Assembly: GCA_963402885.1 (NCBI GenBank)
Contig: OY727094.1
Location: 19,160,501 to 19,224,500 of the forward strand
Direction: 5' to 3'
Source: Antedon bifida
Lineage: Eukaryota > Echinodermata > Crinoidea > Comatulida > Antedonidae
DNA length: 64,000 nucleotides
Part shown: positions 44,901 to 58,127 of the stretch, piece after piece
How positions within the stretch are numbered: the stretch's first letter is position 1
Layout of the letters: every line of letters starts with the position of its first letter
The notes under the pieces: generated by a model
Database searches by the model: none
What the model was told of the DNA's origin: nothing
What the model saw: the letters and a program-made list of their open reading frames with translations, nothing else
Made by a program: the position numbers and the translations under genes

Positions 44901-47900
44901 AATGTTGTTATACAGTACATACATAAATCCTATAGACATTAACACACACAATAGTGCAATAACATTTAACTATCTGGTAATGAATAATATTCTGAATATA
45001 TTATATATTATGAATTATAATGTATTTTTTATTTTCCACAAATAAGACTGTTGTCAAATATACAAAGTTTAATTATTTTAATTATTACAAATTGTTTTAA
45101 ATATAATCAACCAGTAATGAATTATAAATATTATAGCAAATATAGTATATACAACTTTATAGTAATAACTGTTGCTTATGTCCAGTGTACTACAAACATA
45201 ATATAACATTTAGAATATTGAACCAGCTTTAAAAACTATCTACCAAACAATATATATATATACAATATAGCCTTAATACCTGATGTGAAAGGTTAGTTTT
45301 TCCAAAAGTTTTGAACTTGGCTAATTATTTTTCGTTTTTATTTAGAGTTTTGCTTTTTTTATTATATCATCTCCAATTAGAGAGTGAAAACCAGCCGGTC
45401 ACTAATATACCCACAGCATTGTCCGATCCGTTTTTCAGTAATTTTCGTATTGGATTTATGCAGTATTGTAAATTAAATGTAGAAACCTTTGATTCTTTAT
45501 GTCACCATCAAATAAACAACACTATAGTATGTATAATTTTACTTTACTAATAAGCTGGATAATCATTTTGTAGCCAGGCCTGGTACCATTTCTGTAACAA
45601 ATAATGTTCCATTATTATCTAACTTGAATGAATGTTTAGTTTATATAAAACATTTTTAAAGTTTTAGGTTTTGAATCTTTAATTAGCAGAGAAACAATAA
45701 CATATCCAATATGTGATGCTTTTACTGTGCTAATGATTTTGGTCAAACCATGGATACATAGATCAGATATAAAGCATCCAATCAAGACTTACCTCGTGCC
45801 TATTAGTTTCAAGAATATTTATATTTTTTGTCCTTTTTCTGAAGGAGTAGTGGTAGATTTGCTTTGCATTTGTGTCTCCTCAACCTACACAGCTATACAC
45901 AGTACAAAGAAGTAAAAATAATGACAATAAAGTACCAATCAGTAAAATCATATAAAATAATGGGAAAACAACTGTAATAAATTATCCTTTTAATTACATA
46001 ATTTAAGTATTAATTTCTAAGAAGAAAAATGGCCGAAGTGTGTTATATTTCGTATGTTATGTTCATCTACTTTTTAATACTAAAAGCTAAGCTTTTGTTG
46101 TGAAATAATAAAAGCTTATTGAAATTGAATTGAAAAATAGTGTGGTACACATATATAGGCCCACCCAAATGTAGCCTGGTTTTGTTCAGCCTAATTATGC
46201 CAACAAGCTGCATTGTCCACTAAATAGTAATAATACTACTATTAGCCTAGGCCTAGAAATACCATTAACTTCTTTTTTTCTCAACAGGGGCCTAAGCACT
46301 ACTACTAACGAAGAGTTAGATATAGGCCTAGCCTATTGCTATTCTCACCTGTTTTGTATGGTTTTCTTGCAAATATTATTAATCATCTGTTTATAATTGT
46401 CGGTTTGACTGCCGTTATTAGACACCAAGCATTATTAGCCTAGAGTAGTATGCTGCTACCCCTCTCAGTCCTAACCAGCTAGGAAGTATATTGAAAGTCA
46501 GTAGCCTACTATACTAGCTAGCTAGGGCCAGACTGGGCTAGGACGTCGTGTGGATAGGCTAGGCTAGATCTTTTGGCCTCTTATTTTCTCTAAACTGTGT
46601 TTCTAACAAACCATAATCATACACCATGTTGAGCAGGAAACAATTTTCATACAAGCATATCATCTTTTTTCGTTGAAAATGTCCGTTTACAACGTTTGTT
46701 TAAGTAGCAAAATAAACCAAACTTCCTCGACTCGCGAAGGATACATGTGTTGATTCTGTACGCACTGCTGCACTCCGTGTGTTTTGGGGGATTCCCCAAA
46801 TCAATCACGCCGATACATTGCGATGTATATCAAAATAGAGTACCAAAATCAATAGATAATTTCTCAAAATTGACACGCACGATTCTGGAGAACTTGTTGT
46901 TATGTTGTTAACTATAAAATTAACATTGTAAATATGTTAAGAAATTCTAGACCCCTAACACTGGAATGAGATGAAACGATACGATTTACTGCTTACGGCC
47001 TATTATTTTAGCAATCAATCCTCCCATGGCACCACGCTTGTCGATCGCTCTCTAGAGGAATTTCATCATTGTTTTGAGCGAGGCAGCGCAGGCTAAGTAG
47101 GGCCTAGCATTTTTGGTTGGTTGCAATTTATTTTAATGTTTTAATTACACCTGAACAAACAATATAAATTTTATATTCATTTTTTCCATATTAAGCCTCT
47201 AGGCCTGATCGACTGTAATGTATCGATTTTTGCGCGCCCTTTATTTTCGTAAACGTGAACGTATAATAAGCATCACCGCTTACAGCAACAATTCAAAACT
47301 AGACCACAATTTAATTTAATTACAAAAGTAGCATATAAGACAAAAAAATTGCAAAATGTCAAAACCATTGAAATAAAAAAAAAATGTAAATGAATAAAAT
47401 AAACACAAACAAAACGAATCACAATTAACGATGTGTAAGCAATATGAGGTCATTTGTATATGATTTATGTTGTTTGTGTTTCCGCTGCATTGTATTTTTC
47501 ATTCGACTTATGTCCACTTTTTTATTTTATCTATAGGTAAATTCATTCATTTTTCGGATAGTACATCCATATACAAATCATACAAAAAAACGAAACAATT
47601 TCACCATGAAATTAACAATATAAGCAACTTCCACAAAACCAAAGTAACTCAATGCATACACATCCCTATTTCTGAACAAAATTAAAAACAAAGGTCCTGC
47701 AAAAAACAACAAAATATCAAAACAATATAATACTAAAAACAGTACAGGAATGAATTCAGGGTAGCACAAAAAAGTAACCAATGGTCAAACTTATTTCCAC
47801 TGTGGGCCTTAAATTGTTATAAAAAATGTAATGAAAAAAATTTGGGCAAGTTAAAATATTGTCAGGGCAATTAAACTTCAGACACTGGTTACCCGAAGGG

Positions 47901-50900
47901 CAACACACAATTTTGAGATTCTGTAAAATAGAGGAATCTAGGGAGAGTAAATTCAAAGCTTACCACATGATGCTATAAATCTGCCACAATTGGATACAGC
48001 AGCATGGTTGTTGTTTATATGATGTGTATCGATTGTTGTTAAAACTTCACCTGCAAATAAAACAGTTTTTAATTTTGTAAAATTTCATGAAACAACATTG
48101 TTTTTATTACAGTTATTATGTTGTAATAGCTAGTCAATCTTGTTTAAGTATACAGTATGAGAAAAAAAATACTGCTTCGTTTCTACGCAAAACTACATTC
48201 TACCCATGAAGCCAGGTTGCAGTGTTTTCTTTCTCTAATGTAGTTAAAGAATCACTTTCTGAATATTACTATTTGAATCTTAGTTTGCATTAATAAAAAA
48301 AACCTTTTAGATCCCAAACAATAATAGTTGTATCAGAGGTGGCCGTCATAATGTAACTACCATTTACCACTGAACCAATACCAATAGATATGATATCTTG
48401 TACATGTTTCTGTAAAACAAAAAAAGAAGACATTTCAATTATTAAAAGTATTTTACCAGCCAATAAATAGTACTTATTAACTCATTGTTTTTATTACATT
48501 TATAGATTATTTTATGAGTTTTTGGCCTATAACCATTATACTAGGAATATCTTAATTTTAGTCAGTAAATAGCATTTATTATACAAAATCAATGTTTATG
48601 AGTTGAATGGGAAGACTTTTTCATAGAAGATTAAACTCATCAATAGAAAATATTCTTCCCATTCAACAAACACAAAAACACTCAATTAATCATTCAATTA
48701 ATCAGCTGTTTTAAATCTTGAATCAAAATCAAATTGTTTAAAAAGAGGAAGAATAATGCATGGCACATAATACAAAATAAAGTCATGGCAAGGATACACC
48801 AACTGTAAATTTGAACTACACTATCTATTCCATCATAATCCAAACTTATAAGAAATAAATTTACCTTAGGAAATTCAAGTACAGTTGCAATGCTTGCAGA
48901 ACTACCATCTTCTTTCTTTCCGATTTTAAAAACTTTGATATAATTTCCATTAGATGTACTTGTTATGAAGGCTCTACAAACACATTTAAAAAACTTTAAA
49001 ATGCTTTTTCAATTAGATGGCAATAAATATATTATTATAACACACCTAAATAGGTTCTTGTAATTTGATTGAATGATTGTGGGTCACATGGTGTACGATA
49101 GATTTATACTATTAAACAATGTTGTAATGCAGGCCCGTAGCCAGGGGGTGTTTTTATGGTTCGGGCGCACGCGCATCTAACATACAGCAACAAAATGTTA
49201 TCATCCTTTAAGTAGTCTATGTATGAGGACGAGGAAAAAAGTACGACCGTTTTGCTCATTGGTAGCATGCTGCATGAGATTGTCTTTTCCGGCCAATTAG
49301 AGGTGCCATTTATCATGAATTTTATGTGCGAGAGTTCCATTTCCGGCCATCTAGAAGTGTCATTTAATAAAATATGCTTCACCTCAGGCACCACCATTGG
49401 GGGGAGTGACCCAAATACCTAGTGTCCAAACCCCCCTTGTCAGATCTTGGGTACGGCCCTGTAATGTAATAATAATGACAACAACACAGTACCCTGCTAT
49501 GTACAACGCAACTCCTCCCTCTCCCCCACCCCCAATCTACCAATCCTCATTTTTCTTCAATCAACACAACATTAATGACATAATATAAAATTAAATTAAT
49601 ACAAATAATTTACAGCAATAAACAAAGTTTTACACAACAGCACAAAAACTTTAATTTAAGAGATCAGATCTTTTGTTCCCAACATTTTCTGACAAGGCTC
49701 TTCTTGCATAACTTATCAGTCAATTCACCACAAACATCAGTCCTTGGTTTTTTTTTTTTGTGAGTGCGACCATACTCATCCACCCTCCTTAACAACCTTC
49801 AAGGAGAGCAACTAATTGTGCTCCTTAAAGCCTGGTGCACATTGTAATAGCTATCAGCTAAGCCTACTGACATGAATCTTACAGTGAGGCACCAAAAAAA
49901 GGGGATTCCCTGTCTGCATTCAAAGAACACAAGTTTACCTTATCACCTCATAGTGCATCCAGTACAGTGTTATAGTAACACCATAGCAAGCCCATGAACA
50001 GGTCCCAACGAATTGTTTATTTTATGGAACGAGGTAATTGGTTATCTGAACTTGGCGGATAACCCCTTGTTATTGTCACCATTTTTTTATTTTCTTTTTT
50101 TCTATATTCTTCTTTCTTTCCACAAATTTTGCCCCAGTTAACACACCCTTAATTTCAAACTAAATGTTTTTTTCTGACACTAAATTAAAATTTAGATCCC
50201 ATTTCATAGTATACAAATAATGAATGTTTATGAGTGTAATGGTACAAATAATGGCATGAGGTGAATGATAAAAGGTTATATATCAACAAGGCAACAGCCA
50301 AGTTGATATATAACCTTTCATCATTCACCAAATATAACATCTCAATAGATTCCGGTCATTTGAATCAAATAAAAGGTAGGCCTAGCCAAGGCCTACATTT
50401 GATGATGTCTTTCATACAAAAATAATACACAATTTAAAATAATGTAGACTTACTTGCAATCTGGACTAAACTTGACATTTGTTCCATGATCATATTCCAC
50501 ATTTCCTCTAAGACATCTGAATATTATAAAATAAAATAACTGGCAGGTACAACAAGATGAAATGAAATTCAGATACATTAACTATGCATATTACTGTACT
50601 ATATAGTTTGTTTCTCTCTATATTTGTAGTTAGCAGAATTACTAAAAAAGCTATTGCCCGATTTTAAAGGATGGCTTCACACATCATCATTAAATGTTCA
50701 TATGCCTAGGTGGTTTTTGCGCTCTATGAGTGCCCTTCTAGTCACACATTTGTGAAACTTTTGAGCTGATCCCCATTTCATATTTGACGAATATCACCAG
50801 TCATATTCGTAACTACAAAACAGGTTTTTGAACTATATTGCACATATAGAGGTGAATCAGGTATGGTTCATGATTATAATATAATTATAGATAATTTACT

Positions 50901-53900
50901 AAAAGTGCCAGGTAAATTTTGATAAATAGCAGTTTTGAAAGTCCTCACTTGCTTTGATGTTATGCTAGGCCTACAGTAGGCAGCTAAACATAACATGTAC
51001 CTGCGATTCGTTCAAATTTATCGCAGTCATATTTTGGATGGCGGCCTAAATATGTCGTTGCCATGTGAAACAAATTTTTACTGGCTTACGAAAACGAGTA
51101 CATGTGTGTGATGTGTACGCGTTTTCGTATTCGGCCAAAAAACAAAATTTCTACTTTTAAGGGAATTATATTAAATAGGTAGGTAAAAAAAAACCTAATA
51201 AAAAATGTATATACTGTAAAGCCCAACATTTTTGCGGCTCTAAATTTTTCGCAATTTTACATTTTCAACTATTTTGCGACCTTTTATTTTCGCGATTTGA
51301 GTCTTTTGTGTTGTAATGTGTTGAAGCAAATTGGCGAATGTATTTCACCTCCACGATGAACGTCAAACAACAATGGCGTCAGTAAAATTACAGAATGCGC
51401 GATTGTACATTTAGGGATGTAAATAAATAAACGTTTTGGCTACCAAATTATTGTATGTTTCTACAACAGCAACGACGTGACACCATCGGATCGGATGACT
51501 CTCTGGAGAGCATGGCGATGGTATTTTTGCTGTTGCTCCCAGACCACAAACTACGCATGTAGAATAATTACTTTATGGAAACATTAAAACTATGATTTAA
51601 TGGACAAAATTAATGGACGTAAAATTCTTCATGCACTATAAAATATTGACATTTACTGTAAAGATGAAAATAAGTGACCCACTTTATTTAAATGTTTTGA
51701 CATGATGACGTCATCAAGATTAAAATATTTGTAACTCTTACGTAGAATATAGATGAGCTCTCTTTTAATTGTAATGAACCATGACGCAACAGATGAAAAT
51801 GCGACTATCTTAATTCATCTGGCCATATGACGACGTCACAACATCTGATTGGCTAAAATTTTACATGAATTCGTATCTACAGTATAATTCAACAGCTTCC
51901 AGAAAAATTTTATTCATGAGTATTCTCACTCGTTACATATTGACATTTACTGTAAAGATAAAAATAAGTGACCCACTTTATTCAAATTTTTTGACATGAT
52001 GACGTCATTAAGATTAAAATATTTGTAACTCTTACGAAAGATAATTGATTGAGCAAACAAATACTAAAATCTGGGAGAAATTGAGGTACAAATAAGCGAG
52101 ATGTGCTCTATTTAATGTGATGAGCTATGACGAAAGAGACAATAATCCTATATTTTATATTCAGGTGGCCATACGATGACGTTATAACATCCGAGAGGTA
52201 ACAATTTTGCATGAATTCATATTACAACTTATCTGCTTGCATAACAAGTTTTTAAAAATGGGGTCACGGTTGATCCTGAGGAGCTATAATAGATTCAAAA
52301 TAGGCATGATTGACATTATTTTGTAACTTTTCAACTAAAACGCACATAAATTGTCTAATTCAACGTGTTCATAAGGCGTGATTTAAAGGGTAAATGATGT
52401 CGATCTTTTTAAAAATGACTAGAGATGCAAGAGAAAAAAACATGATTTTCATACCCTGTGCGTAAAATAGTTTGTACTCGTGGGAATTTTTGACATGCAC
52501 AAAATGTCATGATTCACGTAGAAAGATGATTAGAAATTAATTTTGCGCATTTTAAAATATTAAATACGTGTGTGCACGTAACTTTGTGTACAACACGCTA
52601 TTTTTTATCCACAGAAAGTTTCCCCTAAATTTGACTTAAATTATCACAAAGATAACTAAAAAATGCATCTTCCAACATGCTCCCTCTGTGGCAATATTTT
52701 ACCAAGTACTTTCAATTTCAAAAAAAGCTTGAGAACAAATGTGATAAAATACAGTATAGATCAGAAACAATGTTACAGATTTAGATTGTGTGGAGACTGG
52801 AAATAGGCATTTCCATCGTTTGACTGTGTATAGCATGTTTGCATACACAATATGACTAAAATGTCTGTAGAGACTTTATTTTGCCATCAAATGACTCCGA
52901 TATAGGTTCCTAATAGCCAGCATAGGACCACTTTGTAATTCCCAAAATCACACCTTTGTCACACACCTCAAAAGTATGCAAATTAGTAGTACAAGTTAAT
53001 AAAATATGCAAAAAAAAAAAAAAATTACAGTTGTCCTATATCTCGAAAACTACTATTGATTTTTTCACAGCCGTATCCAGAATATACATATTTCTATTTG
53101 CTCCAATGAAACATTTTACAATAGAATGACCGGAAGTATGACATATGACCCTCGACCCATTTCTCAATATTGCATATATAATGAAATTAAAATATCTGTA
53201 GATACTTTGTTTGCCCTCAAATGGCAAGTTTCTAATAGTCAACATAGGAGTGTTAAGTAAATCTCAAAATCAAACCTGTATCACTAACCTCCAAAGTATG
53301 CAAATTATTAGTACAAGTTACATGAAATATGCAAATTAATCCTGAGTATCACTTTACATTTTGAGGAGCTATAACATTTTGAAATTTACTGTAATAATGA
53401 AAATGCGTGACTCAAGTTATTAACGCTTATGAACATGATGACGTCATCAAAATTTAAAAAATTGTAAATCATCCGAAAGATAATTGATCATGATCCAAAA
53501 TCTACATCTCATCACCTTCCAGAATATGAAATAAAAATAAATTTCACCATTTACTTTAGAAACAATGACTATTTAAAAAAAGACATAAATTTGACGAATT
53601 TTTTAGCTTTTTTTTATCAAAAACGTGCGCGAATCGTTTCATTTTGACATGCGTGTTTAAGTTTCAAGTTGAAATGGTTTCATATTTGGTAAAATTACTA
53701 GAAAAGGCTGGAAAAACATAATTTGTGAAAAAGTATGTTTTTACCACTATGCGCGTGTGTGGGAATGATATAATTTACGCTAAGTTTCAATTTAAAATGT
53801 TATTTGGTTTCGACCTATGTTAAATATGCAAAATTCATAAAATCGCGCGTATGTCATGTTGCGCAACTCTGACGACATTCAAAAATAGGAGGTAAACAAC

Positions 53901-56900
53901 TTCATGTAAATGCCCATATGTTAACAAAGTTATAAAATGTTATGTTTACACGTTTTAGTGATACGCGAGCTACAAAAATGCCAGGCGAGATAGTTATCCG
54001 CACAACAAGCGCCACGTGCACGCCATATTGGAATATACAGAATACTGCACACAGAAAAAGATTATACCATTATGACCTGAACTGAAGAATGATTTATGTT
54101 GTTAGTGCTGAATTCTGTCTATTTTGTCTCATATACTATATACAATATACCCGCCATTTATTCCAATTTTTAACATGGTGACGGTATCAAAATGAAACAC
54201 GAAGATAGCAATTTCAGAAGGAAATTATCTCAGCAACAAGAAATTTGAATACGTAAAATATAGATGCGCGTTCTTTTACATGTGATGAACTATGGCACAA
54301 AAGATGAAAATACAACTATTTTTATTCAACTGGCCATATGATGACATCACATCTGATTGGCAAAATAAATTTGTATCTACAATTGAATAGCTTCCAGAAA
54401 ACATTTTAATAATGATTATAACTTTTTATTCTGACGAGCTATAACAGATTGAAATTTACTGTAAAGATGAAAATAAGTGACCCACATTATTAAATTATCA
54501 CAAAAATGTAAATATTTTTAACCCATGCGAAAGATAGTTGATTGACCTAGACAATATTAAAATCTCGGGGGAAATGGAAGACGAATAAGCGAGATGCGCT
54601 CTATTGAATGTGATGAGCAATAATGAAAGAGACAAAAATCCTATATTTTACATTTGTGTGGCCATACGATGATGTCACAACATCCGAGAGGTAAAGATTC
54701 TGCATGAATTCATATCTACAACATATCTGCTTACATATTAAGTTAAAAAATTGGGGGTCACCGTTGATCCTGAGGAGCTATAATATATTCAAAATAGGCA
54801 TAATTTTGACAATATTCTGTAATTTTTGCAACTAAAACGCATGCTAAATCAACGTGTTCGTATGACGTCATTTTAATTTGAAATGATATCAATCTTTTTA
54901 AAAATGACTAGGAAAGGCTGGAAAATCACAATTCAAGAGAAAAAAACATGCTTTTCATGCTCCGTGCGCACCATACGCGCAAAATTGTTTGTGCGCATAA
55001 GAATTTTTTACATGAGTTGTAATTAATTAGTTAATTTATTAGTTATCCACCAAGGTGCGGATAACTAATAATCACATCAGCCGATTTAAATATGTTGATG
55101 ATATAACTCTAGTTGAATGTCGAAATTAGGGTCATACATCAGACCTCCAATTGGCACTTGACTCTCTAAATCAAACTAAATGTTCAACCATGGAAATATG
55201 TTTCATGTGAGAAATTCAAAACAAACATTAGAAACGATAATGAAGAGATCTATACATATCGGTCGAAAACATTAAAATAAGATTTAATACTGTTCTACGA
55301 CACTCACACTAAAATAATTTCCGTAATATTTTAGGAGAAACCATTCTCCGTCCTCAGCGGGTGTTGGCTGACTGACGACTGATTGACTCCCTCCCATCTG
55401 GACGCAGATGGCGACCTACTAGGTGTTTCTAGTAGAGAGTCATAGACTTTTGAAAGTTCTCGGCCCCATCTCTGTTTAAGGTTGGACTGGATTCTCTCTT
55501 AATATAAATTAAAAAGTCAGTCAGCCAACACCTGCTGAGGATGGAGAATGGTTTCTCCGAAAATATTACGGAAATTATTAGTGTGAGTGTCGTAGAACAC
55601 TATTAAATCTTATTTTAAACATTAGAAAATTTTACCGATTTAAGGCCAATTTTTAACCAAATGTCAGGTTATTTTTTTGTGGAACTCTTTCATTTTTTTA
55701 GCATTAGTATTTCATATAATAGCCTATGGCGTCAAAAAGTATTATGTTTGATGAGGAAGGGATGTTGTTTCTAGGCTACTTTTCATGTTCGCAAGGCGTA
55801 AACTATTGTTATTTGATACAATTATCGGGTGTCTGGCTACTCCGCCAAACCTACCCATTTCATAATATTTAATAAGGTCGGAAAAAATGCATTACAATGT
55901 TTTTTGTGAGGTAACAAGGTGTGCACAATTAAATTAATGAGTCAATTTTGACTGATGGAGGACCAAGTTGTAAATTACTCGGGAGCATTTATTAATAAAT
56001 ATTATTAATCGTAATCATTTTTTCGTGGTGTTTTTTTATCTACTCGACTCGACGGCGAATATAAATATAAATTTCTCACGGTAGAGGCTGATGGCACCAC
56101 ACAGTGAACCACAATGAACTAGCCTAGTAGTATAGGCAAACTTCTAAAAATAAAACGTCCAGTCGATCCAGAAACGATGCCGACAACAAAAGATCGTTAA
56201 CATTCTAAATATAGTATCGGAACGTCGATCGCGCGCAGACCTAGATTTTTTTTTGTGGCTCATATGGCAGGTCTGGAAACGCGACGAAGATCGTGTACCT
56301 AGATTTTGTGTCACATGACATGAAACGCGATACTCTGTGTACTCTATATGAACTGTTCCCACCACTCAAAATTAATTATGGTCGGGGTTAGCTACAGAAG
56401 ACTAGGGCCATTTTCATTACAGTGACATGTCGTAATAATTGCATAGGCCTAGGCCTATGTTAAATCTTAACATGGAATATATTGATTTTGCATGTATTTT
56501 GTTTATGTTTACGTCGGCATATTTATAATTCGCTAAGCCAAGGTAGGATTAAATAATTTAGCGTAAGCCTAGGCCGCCGAAACTAGACTCTACTCTGATG
56601 TCGATTCGGCGCACGATGTCGTCTCGTCTGGCTAAATTAGGCTAACCACCAAAATGTGTCGTCTCCTAACTAGGCCTAGCCTTAGGTAGGACTTTTAGAC
56701 GGCGCCGATTTTAATTAGTGAACAGTACATTGTTAATTTTCATTGTCCATGCGTTTTCTAAAGGCGATGACAATGTTGCTTATTAACTCTACGAACCACC
56801 CTACGATCGACGCGTTGATAATTATAATAACAATACATCGTATCGTCTAGTAGTAAGTTACGAACAATAGGCTACGATCTACATGCGTAAATATAGTGGT

Positions 56901-57704
56901 GGTCGGCGTGATGAAAATGGTGGTGGGAAATTCTGAGTGGTGGACGGGGTCGTCCATCGCCGACCACCGTGGTGACATCCCTGGCAGCATTGTTTTTTAG
57001 TACCAGCATATGTGTCATTGTTTATTTCATTCTGTAAAACTTACAACTCATAAGTGGCGGAGTTATGCGCCCTAGGAGTGCTTTTTAGTTTTAAATATTT
57101 TTCGGTTGGCATATTACTGTAAAAATAATGTGATCGTTTGATGTTTATTTGCAATTCACTTCATTGCATTTTCTGTTTACTACTTACCTATGTTCTTTTT
57201 CCTTAAATTCTTTTACACTCCAAATACGTATTGTGCGGTCTGAAAAAACAAGATAGTATATACCTCGCATTGTAATTGCCATCCATCAAATTATTTAAGC
57301 TAAAATATAAAATATTCAATACTGTATTATCTCTATATGAAGTCTAAAAAAACAAAAATTCCTATGCTCAATACGTTTAAATAGGCTACATTACAAGAGC
57401 GGCTTAATTTTACGTCTGCACTAAAAAAATCTGGCGACATCCCAGTAATTTATTATGAGCGTAGAATATTGTTAAATAAGCAGTCAGTATTATAAAGAAT
57501 TGAATCAAGTGATGTTACCTTCAGCACAGGATGCCAGATATTTTCCATTAATGCTGAAGTCTAAATCTAGTACATTATCCGAGTGGTTCTTCAGTGTAGC
57601 TGCTAAATAAGGGTGACTAAATGAATGTTGTTGTTTTTTCTGCCATTTTCCTTGCTGCTTCGCTTTCTTGCTTGTTTGATGTCTTTCTTTCTTAATTGGT
57701 TCTT
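41981..57704 (-). CDS. TBL2: Transducin beta-like protein 2 (WD40), eleven exons, first coding exon not found
   Basis: TBL2 is an ER-membrane WD40 protein tied to PERK/eIF2-alpha stress signalling in vertebrates. Minus-strand exons: 57704-57519, 57239-57188, 50516-50454, 48973-48865, 48409-48304, 48050-47964, 43883-43748, 43606-43557, 42994-42812, 42680-42494, 42020-41981. All junctions are GT..AG and the phases are continuous, giving 398 residues plus stop; the human protein is about 447. Conserved blocks: SFSHPYLAATLKNHS, DFSINGKYLASCAEG, DRTIRIWSVKEF, VKFSPDCKAFIT, YIMTATSDTTIIVWDLKG, HAAVSNCGRFIASCGFTPDV, MELKGHSASVY, MATVSKDGTWKLWDTD, KQQDPYLLRTG, and LVSSGDRHIQVFHN followed by a basic, helical C-terminus. 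The missing ~45 N-terminal residues (signal anchor) should lie upstream on the minus strand, perhaps beyond the hAT element or the window. Confidence 0.93.
43230..43425 (+). repeat. Dispersed ~200-base repeat with hammerhead-like core, copy 3
   Basis: Core CTGATGA-AGGGCTAGTGTTGCCC-GAAA at 43253-43279, followed by the same GAGATCCAGCCACTGATACC and ACCCACAGCATTGTC text. Lies in the TBL2 intron between 42994 and 43557, opposite in strand to the gene. Confidence 0.65.
44103..47001. mobile_element. 2.9 kb TIR element in a TBL2 intron
   Basis: The left end AGGCCGTAAGCAGTA (44103) is mirrored by TACTGCTTACGGCCT (to 47001). Inner matching text (GTTCGGGGTCTAGA near 44155; inverted TCTAGACCCCTAACA near 46950) extends the inverted ends to about 70 bases with mismatches. 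ATTAT flanks both sides (44098-44102 and 47002-47006); alternatively the cut is TA with ends GGCCGTAAG. No transposase ORF was recognised, so this is likely a non-autonomous or internally replaced element with other repeats nested inside, including the hammerhead-like repeat at 45285-45470. Confidence 0.7.
45285..45470 (+). repeat. Dispersed hammerhead-like repeat, copy 4 (core decayed)
   Basis: Shares the later part of the family (CCACAGCATTGTC, CAGTAATTT, GGATTTAT) and TTTAGAGTTTTGC-like text, but the CTGATGA..GAAA core is not recognisable (GATGTGAAAGGTTAGTTTTT at its place). Nested in the 44103-47001 element. Confidence 0.5.
47010..47955. other. TBL2 intron sequence, unclassified
   Basis: AT-rich; short opposing ORFs at 47467-47781 have no known motif. 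No element ends were recognised. Confidence 0.35.
48595..48670. repeat. Hairpin in TBL2 intron
   Basis: TTATGAGTTGAATGGGAAGA is answered by the inverse TCTTCCCATTCAAC about 40 bases later. Related to the hairpin at 13648-13706. Confidence 0.55.
49131..49463. mobile_element. hAT-type MITE in TBL2 intron
   Basis: The left end CAGGCCCGTAGCCAGGGGG (49131) pairs with the right end GATCTTGGGTACGGCCCTG (to 49463), imperfect inverted repeats with the CAGG.. start common in hAT elements. GTAATG occurs on both sides of the ends, so a short target duplication is possible. A 97-codon minus-strand ORF inside has no transposase motif. Confidence 0.6.
50261..50330. repeat. Near-perfect 70-base palindrome
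   Basis: GTGAATGAT, AAAAGGTTATATATCAAC and AAGGCAACAGCC are followed by the inverse arm AGTTGATATATAACCTTTCA. The central text CAACAAGGCAACAGCCAA matches the start of the repeats at 22010 and 58993, so this may be a minimal member of that family. Confidence 0.65.
50520..51635. other. TBL2 intron 2, unclassified first part
   Basis: Contains AT-rich sequence and a stretch around 51220-51320 with GCGGCTCTAAATTTTTCGC phrases. No gene or clear element boundary. Confidence 0.35.
51640..55010 (-). repeat. Multi-unit dispersed repeat carrying TGACGTCA sites
   Basis: The block TTTACTGTAAAGAT + AAAATAAGTGACCCACTTTA + ATGATGACGTCAT recurs at about 51650, 51945, 53385 and 54450 with intervening diverged units. 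TGACGTCA is intact at 51706-51713, 52000-52007 and 53439-53446. ARPC3 intron 1 has an inverted copy (8930-10060). AACATCTGATTGGCTAAAATTT and CGTGCG/GCGCAAAA segments recur too. No protein coding. The class is unknown; it may be a satellite-like or rolling-circle-type element. Confidence 0.6.
55245..55620. mobile_element. Penelope-like element termini, tandem plus inverted
   Basis: 55245-55272 matches the 5' internal end of the Penelope element (25345-25371). The pseudo-LTR (55276-55340) follows at once, then the 3' coding tail of another copy (to about 55505), as expected where two copies sit head-to-tail. An inverted pseudo-LTR follows at 55515-55615. The junction ..CATTAAAATAAG.. is the empty site for the MITE at 25372. 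Confidence 0.75.
55620..57180. other. TBL2 intron 2, end part
   Basis: No exon recognised. A hairpin of GGTGGTCGGCG and CGCCGACCACC text lies at 56899-56970, and AGGCCTA octamers cluster at 56440-56680. A conserved exon would be expected to show WD40 text; none is seen. Confidence 0.4.
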
Positions 57705-58127
57705 CTACAAAATTAAAACAAAATAGCACTTTTCATACAGTACAAAAGAGATCCAGTACTGTTTACTACTAAACAGTTAATATATTACTAATTTTAGTTA
57801 ATTGCTAGTTCTTTTTGCATAACATATGCCTAGGCTAGTTAGGCCTAGTATAGGTAGATTAATGCAATTTTCAAACTAGTTCAAAATTAATTCCAAATTG
57901 TACAGTTTAAAATTAGGTAAAAAAAGGTGTCTCCCATGATTATCCGATTTACTGTATATAATATACACAAAATAAGAAACATGGCATACTGTAACATAAT
58001 AATTCGGTGGCATAACATAAGTAAGCATAATAACAATGTTATTAACGTTTTTTGTTGTAATTGTGCTATTGCATTCGGATTCTATGATTCGTTGTAGCAG
58101 CCCAACTCTTAACAACCTCTACAAAGT

